This document shows positions 1-12,335 of a stretch of 64,000 nt of DNA, piece after piece. How positions within the stretch are numbered: the stretch's first letter is position 1; each line of letters starts with the position of its first letter. The notes beneath the pieces are model-generated. The model was not told where the DNA came from. It did no database searches and saw nothing but the letters and a program-made list of their open reading frames with translations. Position numbers and translations under genes: made by a program. The DNA is from Pochonia chlamydosporia 170 (lineage: Eukaryota; Ascomycota; Sordariomycetes; Hypocreales; Clavicipitaceae), in the NCBI RefSeq assembly GCF_001653235.2, contig NC_035790.1:2666001-2730000 (forward strand), written 5' to 3'.

Positions 1-713
1 GGAGGGCGAATAGCTGGTTGCGCAGAGGTGGTATGGTCCCCTACAATCGCACTTTCATTGTCCGCCCGCCATTCTCGAGTCTCCTTGATCCGCCTGATCA
101 CCTCCCATCCTTCATCGGTCAGTGCATATCGCCGCAGGGGCCGTCCCCTCTCATAGACGAGTTCCTTTTGCACCAACGTCTTCATCGAGTTCCACGCCGT
201 GTAAAACTTGGTCGGGTCTGTGGGTGCCGTAAAGGAAGCGTCGCAATGCGGCTGTGCAGTTTCAATCAGGTCGGCTTTCGTCATGCCCGAGAAGACGTCG
301 TCCGGCTGAGTTGAGAGAGCAATCAGGAGCGCATAGCCACCAGAGCGAAAAGCTGGGACGTAGGCTTTGGGCTGTCGAGTCTTGCGTTTCTTAGGGGCTG
401 GACCTCCTTCTACAGCCGCTTCCTCCTCTCGTTGCGCTCTCTCGGCTGCTTTCCTCGCTTGAGGGTGCTCGGGCATGGGAAGGTTATTGTCCTGGCAATG
501 CTTCTTGAGCTTGTCGGTAAGTCTCTCGCACAGCTTCGGGCCAAAACCCTTGAGTTGTTGCAGCTCGGCAGGGTGCTGAAAGACAAGAGGACACGCTCTG
601 AGGGATTCATAGGCGTTTCGATAGGTGGTGAAGCCTTTGGAGTTGCGCTCACGAGCCGTGTCGAGCCACTCCTTTACCCAGGAGAGGAGTTGGGGATTGG
701 AACACTCTTCCAT
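1..713 (-). CDS. mus81: MUS81 structure-specific endonuclease subunit, N-terminal part (cut by window edge)
   Basis: This is the N-terminal part of the catalytic subunit that, with its EME1/MMS4 partner, cleaves branched DNA such as stalled forks and nicked Holliday junctions. The minus-strand frame is open from an ATG at 713 to base 1. Residues 1-20 (MEECSNPQLLSWVKEWLD) and the following NSKGFTTYRNAYESLRACP stretch match the MUS81 N-terminus. A helix-hairpin-helix (LQQLKGFGPKLCERL, about residues 50-65) comes next, and a winged-helix region ends with YALTDEGWEVIRRIKE. The nuclease domain with the ERKxxxD motif lies outside the window. No start codon lies upstream in frame before a histidine-containing leader, so 713 is preferred. 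No intron is needed in the visible part. The family call is from recognised sequence and is strong. Confidence 0.9.
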   Translation of the reverse strand, partial: MEECSNPQLLSWVKEWLDTARERNSKGFTTYRNAYESLRACPLVFQHPAELQQLKGFGPKLCERLTDKLKKHCQDNNLPMPEHPQARKAAERAQREEEAAVEGGPAPKKRKTRQPKAYVPAFRSGGYALLIALSTQPDDVFSGMTKADLIETAQPHCDASFTAPTDPTKFYTAWNSMKTLVQKELVYERGRPLRRYALTDEGWEVIRRIKETREWRADNESAIVGDHTTSAQPAIRP

Positions 714-2210
714 TGTGGGCGTCGGCGTGATGTCATCGGGAGCCAGCCATGGATGGGAGAAGTCATGAGACACAAGTCCAAAAATTGCGGCCAAAATCAA
801 AGCAACAAAAAAAGTCAAAATGGGCCAAAAACGGAATATTGGACGGATCGTGGATGGATCGTGGATGGATCGTCGCGTCTCCAAGTTTGAACCGCGTCAA
901 ATGGAGGTAAGAGGATCCAGAGGTTGGTGGAGAGGGGCAGCGTTACCCAACACGAAAGCACGTGCACTTGTGTGCTCCACTGTGCACAATGCGGATACAG
1001 GAGAGGCGATCGACTACAATGGCGACTCGTATCGCGCAGAAACTCATGGAGTTCTTGGCTGAACACGACGATTAGTGGACGTTTTTGGAGTTGGACGCAT
1101 CTCGTGCTGCCGACAATAGCACGCACATTGTACCAGATCAAGACACGTCCACGATTGGATGCTTGGTGCAAGCCCACTATGACGACACACGCAACAGCTT
1201 CCTGCATGGCGTTTTCAACAGCTTGAATGCCCCATGGAAGAAAGCTGACAAGTCGCCAAAATAGGTCCATTTGTTCAATTGCCGCCGCAGAATGCAGAAC
1301 GGCCAAGGCCATGCAACCAGGGTCCCGCACCTCCAAGGACCCGAGACCTTGTCAAGTTGACCGTTTGCTTCCTCAAATGTTACCTTCTCCACCTTGTGTC
1401 TGGCGGGGTCGTCCATCTAAGTGTCCTCGTGTTGCCCATGTTTTGCTGACTACGGAGTAGTGGCGGGTGGAAATAACGAAGCGACTCAGGGACTCAGGCA
1501 GAGACATGAGATCGGCGGGAGGTAAGGACTCAGACGGGATGCGTTCAAATGTTGTGTCGAGAGTCAAGACATGGCACGCTCAACTGGGACACTGGGTTGT
1601 TGTTGGCCAAAACCTCTTCTGTCAAAACTCAAGCTGTTCACACCAGTTCCGCTTGTTTTCACCAGACCAGCTCCTTCAAAAGAAATGAGGACTCTTGTCG
1701 TCTATTAATAAATTAAACTAAGCTGGCGTCTTACAGTACCTGTGGGCTAGGTTAAGCAGAGCGAGCAGGGCAGAGCAGTCATCAAACCCCTCGTCAGATC
1801 TCAGAGGCCGTTGTTGACTTGCATTGACCAGACATGGACCCAGGCCAGCCAGATCAGACTTGACCCCACCAAGACACCACCAAGACTTGACACCACACAG
1901 ACAGACACAGGCCAGACAGTTACAATCCGCTGTCCCCATAAAAGACGCTGCATCCTGAATCGCTACCTTCCGACATCCTCTTCCAGCTTCTCAAGCTGCT
2001 CCCACAGCCATCATCCCCCCTTTGAGGTACGTTTGTCCCATCAATTGACAGGCAAGCAGTTGCATCAGCTTCTTCTCGCCGGTCTCCGTCACAAACTGCA
2101 ACTGTTCCGCTCGTCAAACTGCTCTTTCCTCGTCTCCTTCCCATCTCTAACAAAGCTACAGATACCCCTCCATCACCTCCCTCCACCATCACATTCCCAC
2201 CCCCGCCATC
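714..2210. other. Divergent intergenic region, MUS81 / AGM1 (1.5 kb)
   Basis: No convincing gene. Reading frames here, including a minus-strand one at 815-1336, show no family resemblance or codon bias. The stretch holds an 11-bp tandem repeat near 845-873, one TACGGAGTA 9-mer at 1451-1459, CCAGAC-type motifs at 1661-1670, 1828-1833 and 1911-1918, and a C/T-rich leader from about 1940 to the AGM1 start. It presumably carries both promoters. Confidence 0.6.
845..873 (+). repeat. 11-bp tandem repeat, about 2.6 copies
   Basis: The unit GGATCGTGGAT occurs at 845-855 and 856-866, followed by a partial copy (GGATCGT) at 867-873. It lies about 140 bp upstream of the MUS81 start. The function is unknown. 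Confidence 0.85.
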
Positions 2211-3887
2211 ATGGATGACAAGATACTCCAAGCGTCGGCAAAATATCCCATTGTTGCCGGTCACGCCTACAAGTATGGCACGGCCGGCTTCCGAATGAAG
2301 GCTGACTTGCTGACCGGCGTTTCATTCCGTGTTGGTCTGCTCGCCGGCCTGCGAAGCCGCAAACTCAACGGTCAAGCCATCGGTGTCATGATCACCGCCA
2401 GTCATAACCCAGCGCCCGACAATGGCGTCAAGATTGTCGACCCCATGGGCGAAATGCTCGAGCAGGAGTGGGAGGCGTACGCTACCCGCCTGGTCAACTG
2501 CCCTACCGACCAGGAGCTGCTGGACACTTACAAGGCCCTCGCCGCCCAGCTCAAGATCGACATCAACACCCCCGGCAGGGTCGTCTACGGCCGGGATACT
2601 CGCCCTTCGGGCCACAGCCTGGTATCTGCCCTGGCTGCGGCTCTGGAGGCCACAGGAACCGAATACACCGACTACAAGATCTTGACCACGCCCCAGCTGC
2701 ACTACTTGACCCGCTGCGTCAACACCGAAGGCACCCCCAAGGCCTATGGCGAAACCAGCGAGGCTGGATACTACAAGAAGTTTTCCGATGCCTTTGTTCG
2801 TGCCCTGCGGGGCAAAAAGGTCCAGGGCCAACTCACCGTCGATTGTGCCAATGGCGTTGGCGGGCCCAAATTTTCCGAGATGCTCAAGGTCATTCCCAAG
2901 GACGTGACGGGCTTTGATGTCAAGGTTGTCAATGACGACGTCCTCCGGCCCGAGGTTCTCAATCTCGACGTAAGCTGCCGCCGCCAAATATCCCATCTGG
3001 TTTATCAATCCGCTAACTAGCCCCTGCAGTGCGGCGCCGACTACGTCAAGACCAAGCAGAGGGCTCCCCAAAACCCCAAGCCAGTCCCCGGAGCCCGCTG
3101 CTGCTCCTTTGATGGCGATGCCGATCGTCTGATTTACTACTGGGTCGACCCGGACACGGGTTTCTTCATGCTCGACGGCGACCGCATCTCTTCCCTCTGC
3201 GCCTCCTTCATCGGCGACCTCATCCGGTCCGCTGGCCTCGAGGACGAGCTGCGAATCGGCGTCGTCCAGACTGCCTATGCCAACGGAGCCAGCACCAACT
3301 ACATTGAGAAGCACCTCCAGCTGCCCGTCGTCTTCACGCCCACCGGGGTCAAGCACTTACACCACGCTGCATGCCAGTTTGACGTGGGCGTCTACTTTGA
3401 AGCCAATGGCCACGGAACCGTCGTCTTCTCACAAGAGGCCATGCGCACCTTCAAAGAGAAGGAGCCCCAGTCTCCCGCCCAAAAGGATGCCCTGGATACC
3501 CTCGCTGCCGTCGGCGACTTGATCAACCAAACCGTGGGAGACGCCATCTCCGACATGCTCATTGTCGAAGTTGTCCTGGCACACAAGGGCTGGACCCTCA
3601 AGGACTGGGCCATGACGTATACTGACCTGCCCAACCGCCTGGTGCGCGTAGAGGTTGGCAACAAGGATCTATTCCAGGCGACGGATGCCGAGCGACGTCT
3701 GAGCCACCCGCCTGGCGCCCAAGACGAGATTGACCAGGTTGTGCAAAAATACACGTCGGCCCGTTCGTTTGCTCGTGCCAGCGGCACCGAAAACGCATGC
3801 CGAGTGTACGCAGAGGCCGCCACTCGCTCCGAGGCGGATGAGCTGGCAAACAAGGTTGCCCAGATTGTCAAGCAGTTTGGATCTTAG
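2211..3887 (+). CDS. AGM1: Phosphoacetylglucosamine mutase (AGM1/PCM1)
   Basis: This cytosolic enzyme converts GlcNAc-6-phosphate to GlcNAc-1-phosphate, on the route to UDP-GlcNAc for chitin, N-glycans and GPI anchors. There are two exons, 2211-2969 and 3030-3887. The 60-nt intron begins GTAAGC and has a CTAAC branch site just before CCCCTGCAG. The product is 538 aa, the usual fungal length. Visible motifs are the phosphoserine loop ITASHNP (catalytic Ser64), the metal loop DGDADR (about 281-286), the sugar-binding EANGHG (about 377) and the phosphate-binding RASGTEN (about 502). The ATG follows a long C/T-rich leader and has CATC before it. The gene is divergent from MUS81. All motifs are intact. 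Confidence 0.97.
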
Positions 3888-4418
3888 TACGTCTAGGTAT
3901 GGCAATGGCGACGAATGCATGATGATGAAATGAAAAGGGGTGTGTAGACGACATCAGATGGACATGAAGCTGCGACAAGAGGCAGACGGGATGGAAAACG
4001 GCGGACGACTGAAGAGCGAATTCCTCAAAAATCGGTGTGTAGTAAACGAAAGATGCGCAATATTGGCTGGGCGGTAGCATGTGATGAATCAAGAGATGCA
4101 ATTTATGTGTACGTGGCCGCCTTCTGCAGTATCCTGCCCCTTGGTTGTAGTATTGCAATCATTGTCACGTCTATCTGGCGAACCAAGCCCCAAGTATAGA
4201 AACAAATTTACGCCATCCAGCTCCAACCAACGTCCCTGTCTACGTGTCTTTATCATTTTGTTTTCAAACGATGCCCTGCCCTTCAAGCTGTTGGTCTCAC
4301 AGCTGTACAACAATCATGATGTCTCTTGGTCATTCCGCTTCGTTTTGCTCCGGCATGCTCGACTTGCACTCACGGAGACTGTCTACCCCGTATCCATTTA
4401 CCCCGGCGTCATAATTGC
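3888..4418. other. Convergent 3' spacer, AGM1 / HMT1
   Basis: No gene seen. The two flanking genes converge here, so this 530-bp stretch should hold both 3' untranslated regions. Confidence 0.6.
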
Positions 4419-5914
<1,496 letters not shown>

Positions 5915-6631
5915 TTTGTCTCGGGATACGTTGGACAGAAAGTAAAAGAATAAGGAGGTATATGCAAAGATTGCCAGACGTAGAATGCGGTACAGGTGAA
6001 AGGAAAGCCGTTGGATCGCTGACCGCAAGGGAGAGTAGCACCACAGAGTACAGAAAGCAGCAGATTGCAGGTTTTGTCGGGCAGAAAATAATTTATCAGT
6101 CACCGCCTTGGCAGGGACCCTGCAAAACACTGAACGGGCCGCCCAACCCAACCAGCGCCACCTGAATCATGCGCTAGCAGGCAAATCATTCCAGCGGGTC
6201 TGCATGTATGGGCGTGAGACGACTCAGACGAGGCCGTGAATTGTCCACATGTGCGGAAAAGAACGGAGGTTAAAAGACCATCAGAAACAAATGTCTGGTC
6301 GAGAGACGTCGTCTATACACGATACAAATGGCAGGTACGACTCCATCCCGTACGGCAATTGTGGCGGACGTGCCTGCTCCTGCTCACCAACAGGACTGCA
6401 GCTTCCCGAGTGCAACAGAATCATGTCTTCATCTTTGCGTGAAATGATATTTGACTATAACTTCTACTTTTTCCTCTAAAATGTATACCCAGCAGGGATC
6501 GACATGCCACGCGCATCGTGTATGTCATCTCTTTTTGGTCCTGAAAACGCCTCCAACGCCGTTACATGCAGCAAATGTGACAACAGATAAAAAGGCAACC
6601 CTGGTTCTGCCCCCCTGCATCACCACGCACC
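5915..6631. other. Intergenic region, HMT1 promoter / NSA2 3' end
   Basis: No gene seen. Bases near the HMT1 start form its 5' leader, and the part near 6500-6631 is likely the NSA2 3' untranslated region. Short frames have no recognisable content. Confidence 0.6.
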
Positions 6632-7483
6632 TTACACCAGCAGCACGCTGTTAATGCACCCCTCATTCTCTGGATTGTTGGTGACCTGCGCATATCGACC
6701 CCAAACAACCTTTCCACCAGCAGTCACCAACCCCAGCTCGCTCACATTGACTTCGATGACGGTACCCTTGGTCAAAACGCCCAGCTGGGTGTAGATGGGG
6801 TTTTGAGGGTTCTTCTTGACGCTAATAATGGGCAGCTGGACCGTCACGCCAAGCTCTGGGTGGGTGACGTTGGCCTTTTTGTAACGGAGACCCATGGGCC
6901 GAATGAAACGCTCGTACTTGGGGTTTCTTCGCGTAAAGTCCTGTCCGACAAACGTGGGCTTGGTAACCATGCGCTTCCAGCCCTTCTTTTGAATCTTCTT
7001 GCCCGTCTTGACCACCTTGAACATTTCCTCCTCGCTGATACCACGGACCTTGGGCAAGGGGACGTTGAATTTGGCCGCCTTTTCGGCTCGCTTGTTCTTA
7101 ATGGCACTGCTGAGCGCCTTGGCCGTCGACGGGTTCGTTCGGTCAAGCAGGTACGAGGGCATAGGCGTGGACGGTTCCTTTTCGTCGGCGGTCTTTACAT
7201 TTCTCTCCTCGTGCGCCTTGATGGTCTTTTTCAACTGAATCTTCTCCTTGTGACGCTTCTGTTGGTACAGTTTGGCCCGAAGACCACGCAGATTCTGCGC
7301 ATCCTGGGACGCCTTGTGGCCCTCACGGGCAACCCTCTTGCGAGTTCGTTCTTCGTGGTCGAGGCGGCGGCCGTGCAGCTTGCGCCACCTCTCCATGTAC
7401 TCATTCTGAGGCTACAGGGGAAAACTTGTTAGGCTGCATATTCCTTTCTTCTCAAACTGCGAAGGGAAAAAAAAACATACCAT
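6632..7483 (-). CDS. NSA2: Ribosome biogenesis protein NSA2 (TINP1 family)
   Basis: This nucleolar factor is needed to mature pre-60S ribosomal particles (27S rRNA processing). The second exon, 7411-6632, begins [21 protein letters not shown], which matches the invariant NSA2 N-terminus except for its methionine. That methionine comes from a three-base first exon, the ATG at 7483-7481, immediately followed by a GTATGT donor; the acceptor is CCTGTAG. The product is 260 aa, as in yeast. The conserved core [13 protein letters not shown] and the end [27 protein letters not shown] are complete. The basic, lysine-rich N-terminal third fits rRNA binding. The gene shares a 300-bp bidirectional promoter with MRPL49. 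Confidence 0.96.
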
Positions 7484-7783
7484 ATTGACTGCGTTGTCCG
7501 TCGATGGGACTTGTCCTTGTCGTTGTCGATATGCGTGTGGAGCTGAGTTTGAAATTTTGGCCGACCGCCTTCAAAAAAAAGTGGCAGGCAGGCAGAATGG
7601 CTGCATGGGCGGAACCCGGCCCAACGCTTCTCCGACACCTCTGAGTACCAGACCAGACCACACCTGAACTTTTTGGCACACCAATGCATGGTACGATTCC
7701 TGTGCAGCTTTGTGGATTGATTGGCAAACCTACCAGCACAAAGCTCTCTCTCACGACGAAGCGACGCCAATTGCGCCGTCGTC
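7484..7783. promoter_or_regulatory. Bidirectional promoter of NSA2 and MRPL49 (300 bp)
   Basis: The two start codons face away from each other with 300 bp between them. One gene serves cytosolic and the other mitochondrial ribosomes, so shared growth control is plausible (inference). A CCAGACC doublet lies at 7648-7660. Confidence 0.55.
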
Positions 7784-8407
7784 ATGAGCAGAGCACTTTT
7801 TCGCTCCGTTCTGGAGCTTCGAGCGCCAACATCGGCGTCTCGATTTGCACCAACATTCGCCCTACCCATCCGCAGCCGGGCCTTCAACAGCACACCACCG
7901 ATCATCGAGCCCAAGAACCAACAACACGTCAACAATGCTCCCAACCCGACAGACGATCAAGTCCGGCCTCTGGCCTTCAAGAAGAGCCATCCTTCAGCTC
8001 CGCCGGCCCCTATCCAAGATTCAGTGAAGAATCTGCTGCCGTTTCTCGTCGCCCAACCTGGCCACTACATCACCGTCCACATCCACGGCTTCCCCTATCT
8101 CGTCCAAGAGGGCGACCAGATCCGTCTTCCCTTTCGCATGCCCGGCGTGCTGCCCGGCGACGTACTGCGTCTTAACAGAGCCAGCATCATTGGCAGTCGC
8201 GACTACACAATGAAGGGGGCGCCGCACATTGACGAGCGGGTATTCGAGTGTCGAGCAACCGTTTTGGGGGTGGAATCAGAGCCGATGCGTATAAAGATTA
8301 AGAAGAAGCGAAGACAGAGGAGAAAGAGACAGGCCAAGAGCAAGCACCGGTACACGATTTTGCGCATTTCTGAGCTCAACATTAAGAATTTGGAAGACGT
8401 CGAGTAG
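7784..8407 (+). CDS. MRPL49: Mitochondrial large-subunit ribosomal protein bL21m (MRPL49)
   Basis: This is a component of the mitochondrial 54S ribosomal subunit. It has one exon and 207 aa from the ATG at 7784. An upstream in-frame ATG at 7721 would add 21 residues, but the MSRALFRSVLELRAP start gives a better arginine-rich, acid-poor mitochondrial presequence. The bL21 domain occupies the second half: FLVAQPGHYITVHIHGFPYLVQEGDQI, then LPGDVLRLNRASIIGSRDYT. A lysine/arginine-rich segment (KIKKKRRQRRKRQAKSKHR) precedes the conserved YTILRISELNI end. The gene is divergent from NSA2. Confidence 0.93.
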   Translation: MSRALFRSVLELRAPTSASRFAPTFALPIRSRAFNSTPPIIEPKNQQHVNNAPNPTDDQVRPLAFKKSHPSAPPAPIQDSVKNLLPFLVAQPGHYITVHIHGFPYLVQEGDQIRLPFRMPGVLPGDVLRLNRASIIGSRDYTMKGAPHIDERVFECRATVLGVESEPMRIKIKKKRRQRRKRQAKSKHRYTILRISELNIKNLEDVE

Positions 8408-8791
8408 AGGTTGGATGTGTACAGGGGATGCATGTATCAATACCGGCTCAGCTGGCTGTATAATAAATCACATTAAGCGTCCATGAGCTTCACGTCAACA
8501 TTTCTGCTTCCTGCATCAGTCACGTCACTAACATGCTACACCACAATGCACGTCAACAATGAAGGAGTTGGAACACGTCGTGTTGGCTACATATACAAAT
8601 CCACAAACGCTATTCCCAAGAAGTGTTTCAAAGCCCCACGGCTCAACGAAAGACGAGAAGAAAAGACTCCCAAACACCAAGCTATGCCCGCCTGATCCAA
8701 GTCTTTTTTGTTTTCAAAAAGAATATACAGCCCCCGTCCTGGACATGAATAAGAATTGTGAAGCGTAAAAGAAAAAAGAAAAAAGAGAGAA
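8408..8791. other. Convergent 3' spacer, MRPL49 / MPS1
   Basis: No gene seen. An AATAAA-type element lies at about 8461-8466, and an A-rich tract at about 8768-8787 lies just past the MPS1 stop. The 384 bp is consistent with two short 3' untranslated regions. Confidence 0.6.
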
Positions 8792-11499
8792 CTACATCCT
8801 CCCGGCCATTGCCTTGCGTATACTCGTCCAATACGCTTGGGGCCAGACGCTTGCGCTCTCCGACTCGGTGGGCATTCGTTCGCGACATCGAGTGACGACG
8901 CTCTGGATGATTCTACCAAGCAGGTCCTCGTCAATGGGCAGAGCCTTTTCATTAAACTCGGCGGGGTAGAGGAACGGGTCGGATGGGTGGAGGAGTTCCT
9001 CGCACGTAGGACGCATGTGGTGATCCCTGTTGAGACAGCGCTTCATTGTGCGAAGCAGGGACGGCGGAACGGGCACGCCTCCGACAGCGCGGGATGGGAA
9101 CTCTATGGTGTGGTCCCAGTTGATGATGGCTTGGCACCGGGCCATTGGGTTGGCAATGTGGCCAAAGGGAAGGACGCCGTAGACCATTTGGTACAGGATG
9201 CAGCCGAGGGACCAAATGTCGCTGGGTTTGCCGAGCTTCACTAGCCTGGGACGGCCTGGCATGCGTCCTCCGCGGGGGTTGTTGGAGTCCATCAGCGACT
9301 CGGGCGACATGTAGTTTGGCGTGCCGTTGAGGGTCTCGCGGTGGACATTGACCGTCTCGTCGGTTTGGATGGCGTTGGCGATGCCAAAGTCAATGAGCTT
9401 GAGACGGCCCTGCACGACGACAAAGTTGGCTGGCTTGAGGTCCGAGTGGACAATCTCGTACTGGTGCACCGATTGCAGACACTCGAGCATTTCTTTCCAG
9501 TAGAAGCGCGTAAAGACGGGGTCAAACCTCGCGGACTCAGGGTTTTGTCGAGACGTGATGAGCTTGTTCAAGTCCAGCTCACCCATCTCCATAAGCTGCG
9601 CAGCAGTTGGTTAGCAGGTTTCTAGGCTCGCAAGGAAAACATTCCACATACCAAAGTAAGAACTTGTTTCTCAGAGTTCAGCTCGTGGTCGTACAAGTCA
9701 ATGACACGATCCACGTCCTTGAGCTTGCCCAAGAGGTCAATCTCTCCCCTGTAGCCCTTGAGGGCGCTCTCGTCGGCGTTCTCGAGGGCGACTCGTTTCA
9801 GCGCAAACATCTTGCCGTTTTCAGCGGTCACTCGGTACACCTTGGCGCTGCCGCCGCGGCCCAGACACTCCAGCCTGGTGTAGCATTTTCCATTGACCCG
9901 GAGAACGTTGCGGCGCTGCTTGGCCTGTGTAGTAGTGGCAGCAGCACCGGCCGTCGACGTCGCCGCCTCCAAGACGGACATCTTGGGCGGTGGAGGAGGG
10001 GCGGCGGCAGATCGGTGTGGTGTGTTGTTGACAATAGATGCCAATGGTTTCCTCTCTGGCGAGGCTGGCTTTGCGTTGCCAAGATCAACGTGCACCTGTC
10101 GGACAACCGGCTTCTGCGGTCCTTGGTCTGCGGCAACCTTGATCGGCCGCTTAAAGGTAATGGGGTACTCATTCTCCTGGTCGTTTGCCGAGGGAATCTC
10201 GATGCGTTTGGGGAGCATGGCCTCTGGCACGGTGATGTGGTCGTCGCGCCGGGCCTCGAACTGAACGCCTCGAGATGAGCGCCGGGACGAACCAAGGTCG
10301 GGCACTTCGATACCAGATGCCTGTCTCCTATGACTAGCTCGAGCAGCACTGCCGCTAACAGGGCTTCCCGAGTTAAACTCCTGGTTCGCCTCGTGGTAGA
10401 TGGACGACTCGGGCACCTCCTCTGCCGGCGGGTGGCCGTGATCCGGTTCATGGTTGGGAGCACCATTCTCGCCTTCTGCATTGCCTTCACCACCGTCCTC
10501 ATCGCTTTGACGCCGTCTGCCTCTTCTCGCAGGGCCACTAAGGAAGCTCCCTGACAACTTACCAACTCGCTTCACTCGCATGGAGCTCTGCAAGTTTAGG
10601 TCGTCTGGGCGACTCCGCGTGGACGGGTATCGTGACGCACTGCCATGGCTGCCAGGGTTGTTTCGCACCGCACTCTCGGGTGCTTCTGACTGATCATACT
10701 CGGCTTCCAGGTGTGATCTGTCTGCGGCCACGGAACGGTCAAGGTTGGTTCGTCCAGACGAAGGTCCTGAAGAGCCAATTCGACTTCGGTTGGCAGAAGA
10801 CCCGGCGGCAATGCGCACTACCCTGTCGGGATGCGAGGGAGTGTTGACCTCTTGCTGCGGTTCCGGTTGGGACTCTGGCTCTTCCTCTGCAGGCCGTTCG
10901 TAGTTCCCCGTCCGGCTGGGTAGTGATGCAGAGGCCTTTGGGCCGGTGGTGCGGGACGTGGATGTAGAACGTCTCTTGCCAGGCCCCATCTGATTCAAGC
11001 TGTGAGGGTTGCTCCCCAGACGTACAACCCTCTTCCTAACGGGGCTAGTCTCTTGACTTTGACTTGTATTGGCAGCCTTTGCAGCAGCCTTGTCATCAAC
11101 AGGCTGTGCACTGCCAGACCGCAGATGCCGTCGATCTTGCGAGGAGGCTGCGGAGACATTTGAAGCTGCATTGTTATTGTTCAATGCACTGGTTCTTCGT
11201 CTTGTACGTGGCGGTGAGGAGGGGGCCTTGTCCCCGGCATCTGGGGCATCATCGTTGAGCAGTGCCTTGGTGAGAGCACTGAGCTTCATAGGCACGGGGA
11301 TCTCATCCTCTGAGCTGTCGTCGTGATATTGTTGCTGATGTGGCGATTGGCTTGCCACGGCCACGGCGGCGGCAGCAGCTGCAGCCTGGCTCTCGCTCCT
11401 GCTGACCATCTGTCGAGATGCTGGGCGTCTCAGAGCCTGGCGTTGTGAGGCTCTTCGGACGCCAGCAGCGGCCATTGGTGTTGGCGATGCTGTCGCCAT
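8792..11499 (-). CDS. MPS1: Dual-specificity spindle-checkpoint kinase MPS1/TTK
   Basis: This kinase acts at kinetochores in the spindle assembly checkpoint and in spindle-pole duplication. There are two exons, 11499-9652 and 9595-8792, with a 56-nt GTATGT intron inside the kinase domain. The joined product is 883 aa. Residues 1 to about 540 are low-complexity, Ser/Arg/Pro-rich and probably disordered, as usual for MPS1. The C-terminal kinase has the glycine loop GRGGSAKVYRV, the lysine in FALKRV, HSDLKPANF (catalytic Asp about 668) in place of the usual HRD, the metal-binding LIDFG (Asp about 685) and the activation segment GTPNYMSPESL. The HSD variant and the MEMGELDL hinge are typical of the MPS1 branch. 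The ATG at 11499 is the first in frame. The gene converges with MRPL49. Confidence 0.95.
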
Positions 11500-12335
11500 T
11501 GGAGGAACGCGTGTGGATGCTAGTGTATATGTTCGTGGTGTAGTTGTTAGAATTGCGATTGTCGAATTTGCGGTGGTGGTGAAGGATTCGGGCTGCTCTA
11601 CGTGTCAGGAGTTCCCATGATCCTAAAGTGCACACCTTTCGCGAGAATTTTCAAAAAGTTGATGTTGTCGCGTCGGTATACTTGTATCTTCAAGAGAGGA
11701 CGGGGGGAAGGATTGCTTGGGGATGGGATATTTTGGGAGAAATAGCCAGTGGCCAATCACAGTGTAGCGGGTTGCTGTGGGCAACGGCTTCTGGGTGGGG
11801 CGGCCGGACTACATCCTGGCCAGGGACAAGGCGTGAGTGGTCTGGCGGCAACATTTGCATTGACAATTATGCTAGTTTGATGAGATGGATTCATGGGTCG
11901 TATTTAGTCTGATGTTGCCTGGTGTTGGCGAAGTCGTCTTGGTGCAAAGTTCCAAACAGGAAGAGTCATGATGGCTTCAGGTGCGGGTGTTAGACGTAGG
12001 CCAGTGGTTCTGTCCGGACATGGCGAGCAATTGAAGAGCCGGCAGTGAATCAGCCTTCATTCTCTGTAAATGATCATTTGTAAATCGACAGCGTTAAAAA
12101 AAAATAGAATATCCCATTTTCCATTTCCCAATCACCAATTCCCGTACATGACATTCGCTGCCACACCCCTGCATGCCACGTCGGGCCCCTCGACCCCCCG
12201 AACTCCCGAGCCACTGCCCTCCATTCACGTCCTCACCTCGACACCTGCATCATCAACCTCCGTGTACCCATCCTCCCTTGGAGCGAATCACTTCCTCGCT
12301 TCTCGCTTCTTCACATCACTGTCGATGCTATTATA
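11500..12335. other. Divergent intergenic region, MPS1 / PER1
   Basis: No gene seen in 836 bp. The last 250 bp before PER1 are C-rich, as in many fungal leaders. The stretch presumably holds both promoters. Confidence 0.6.

Noticed and set aside
815..1336. 173-codon minus-strand open frame in the MUS81/AGM1 spacer
   Set aside because: No recognisable domain and atypical composition; the region looks like promoter DNA.
2322..3356. 344-codon minus-strand open frame
   Set aside because: It is antisense to AGM1 across its intron; no family resemblance.
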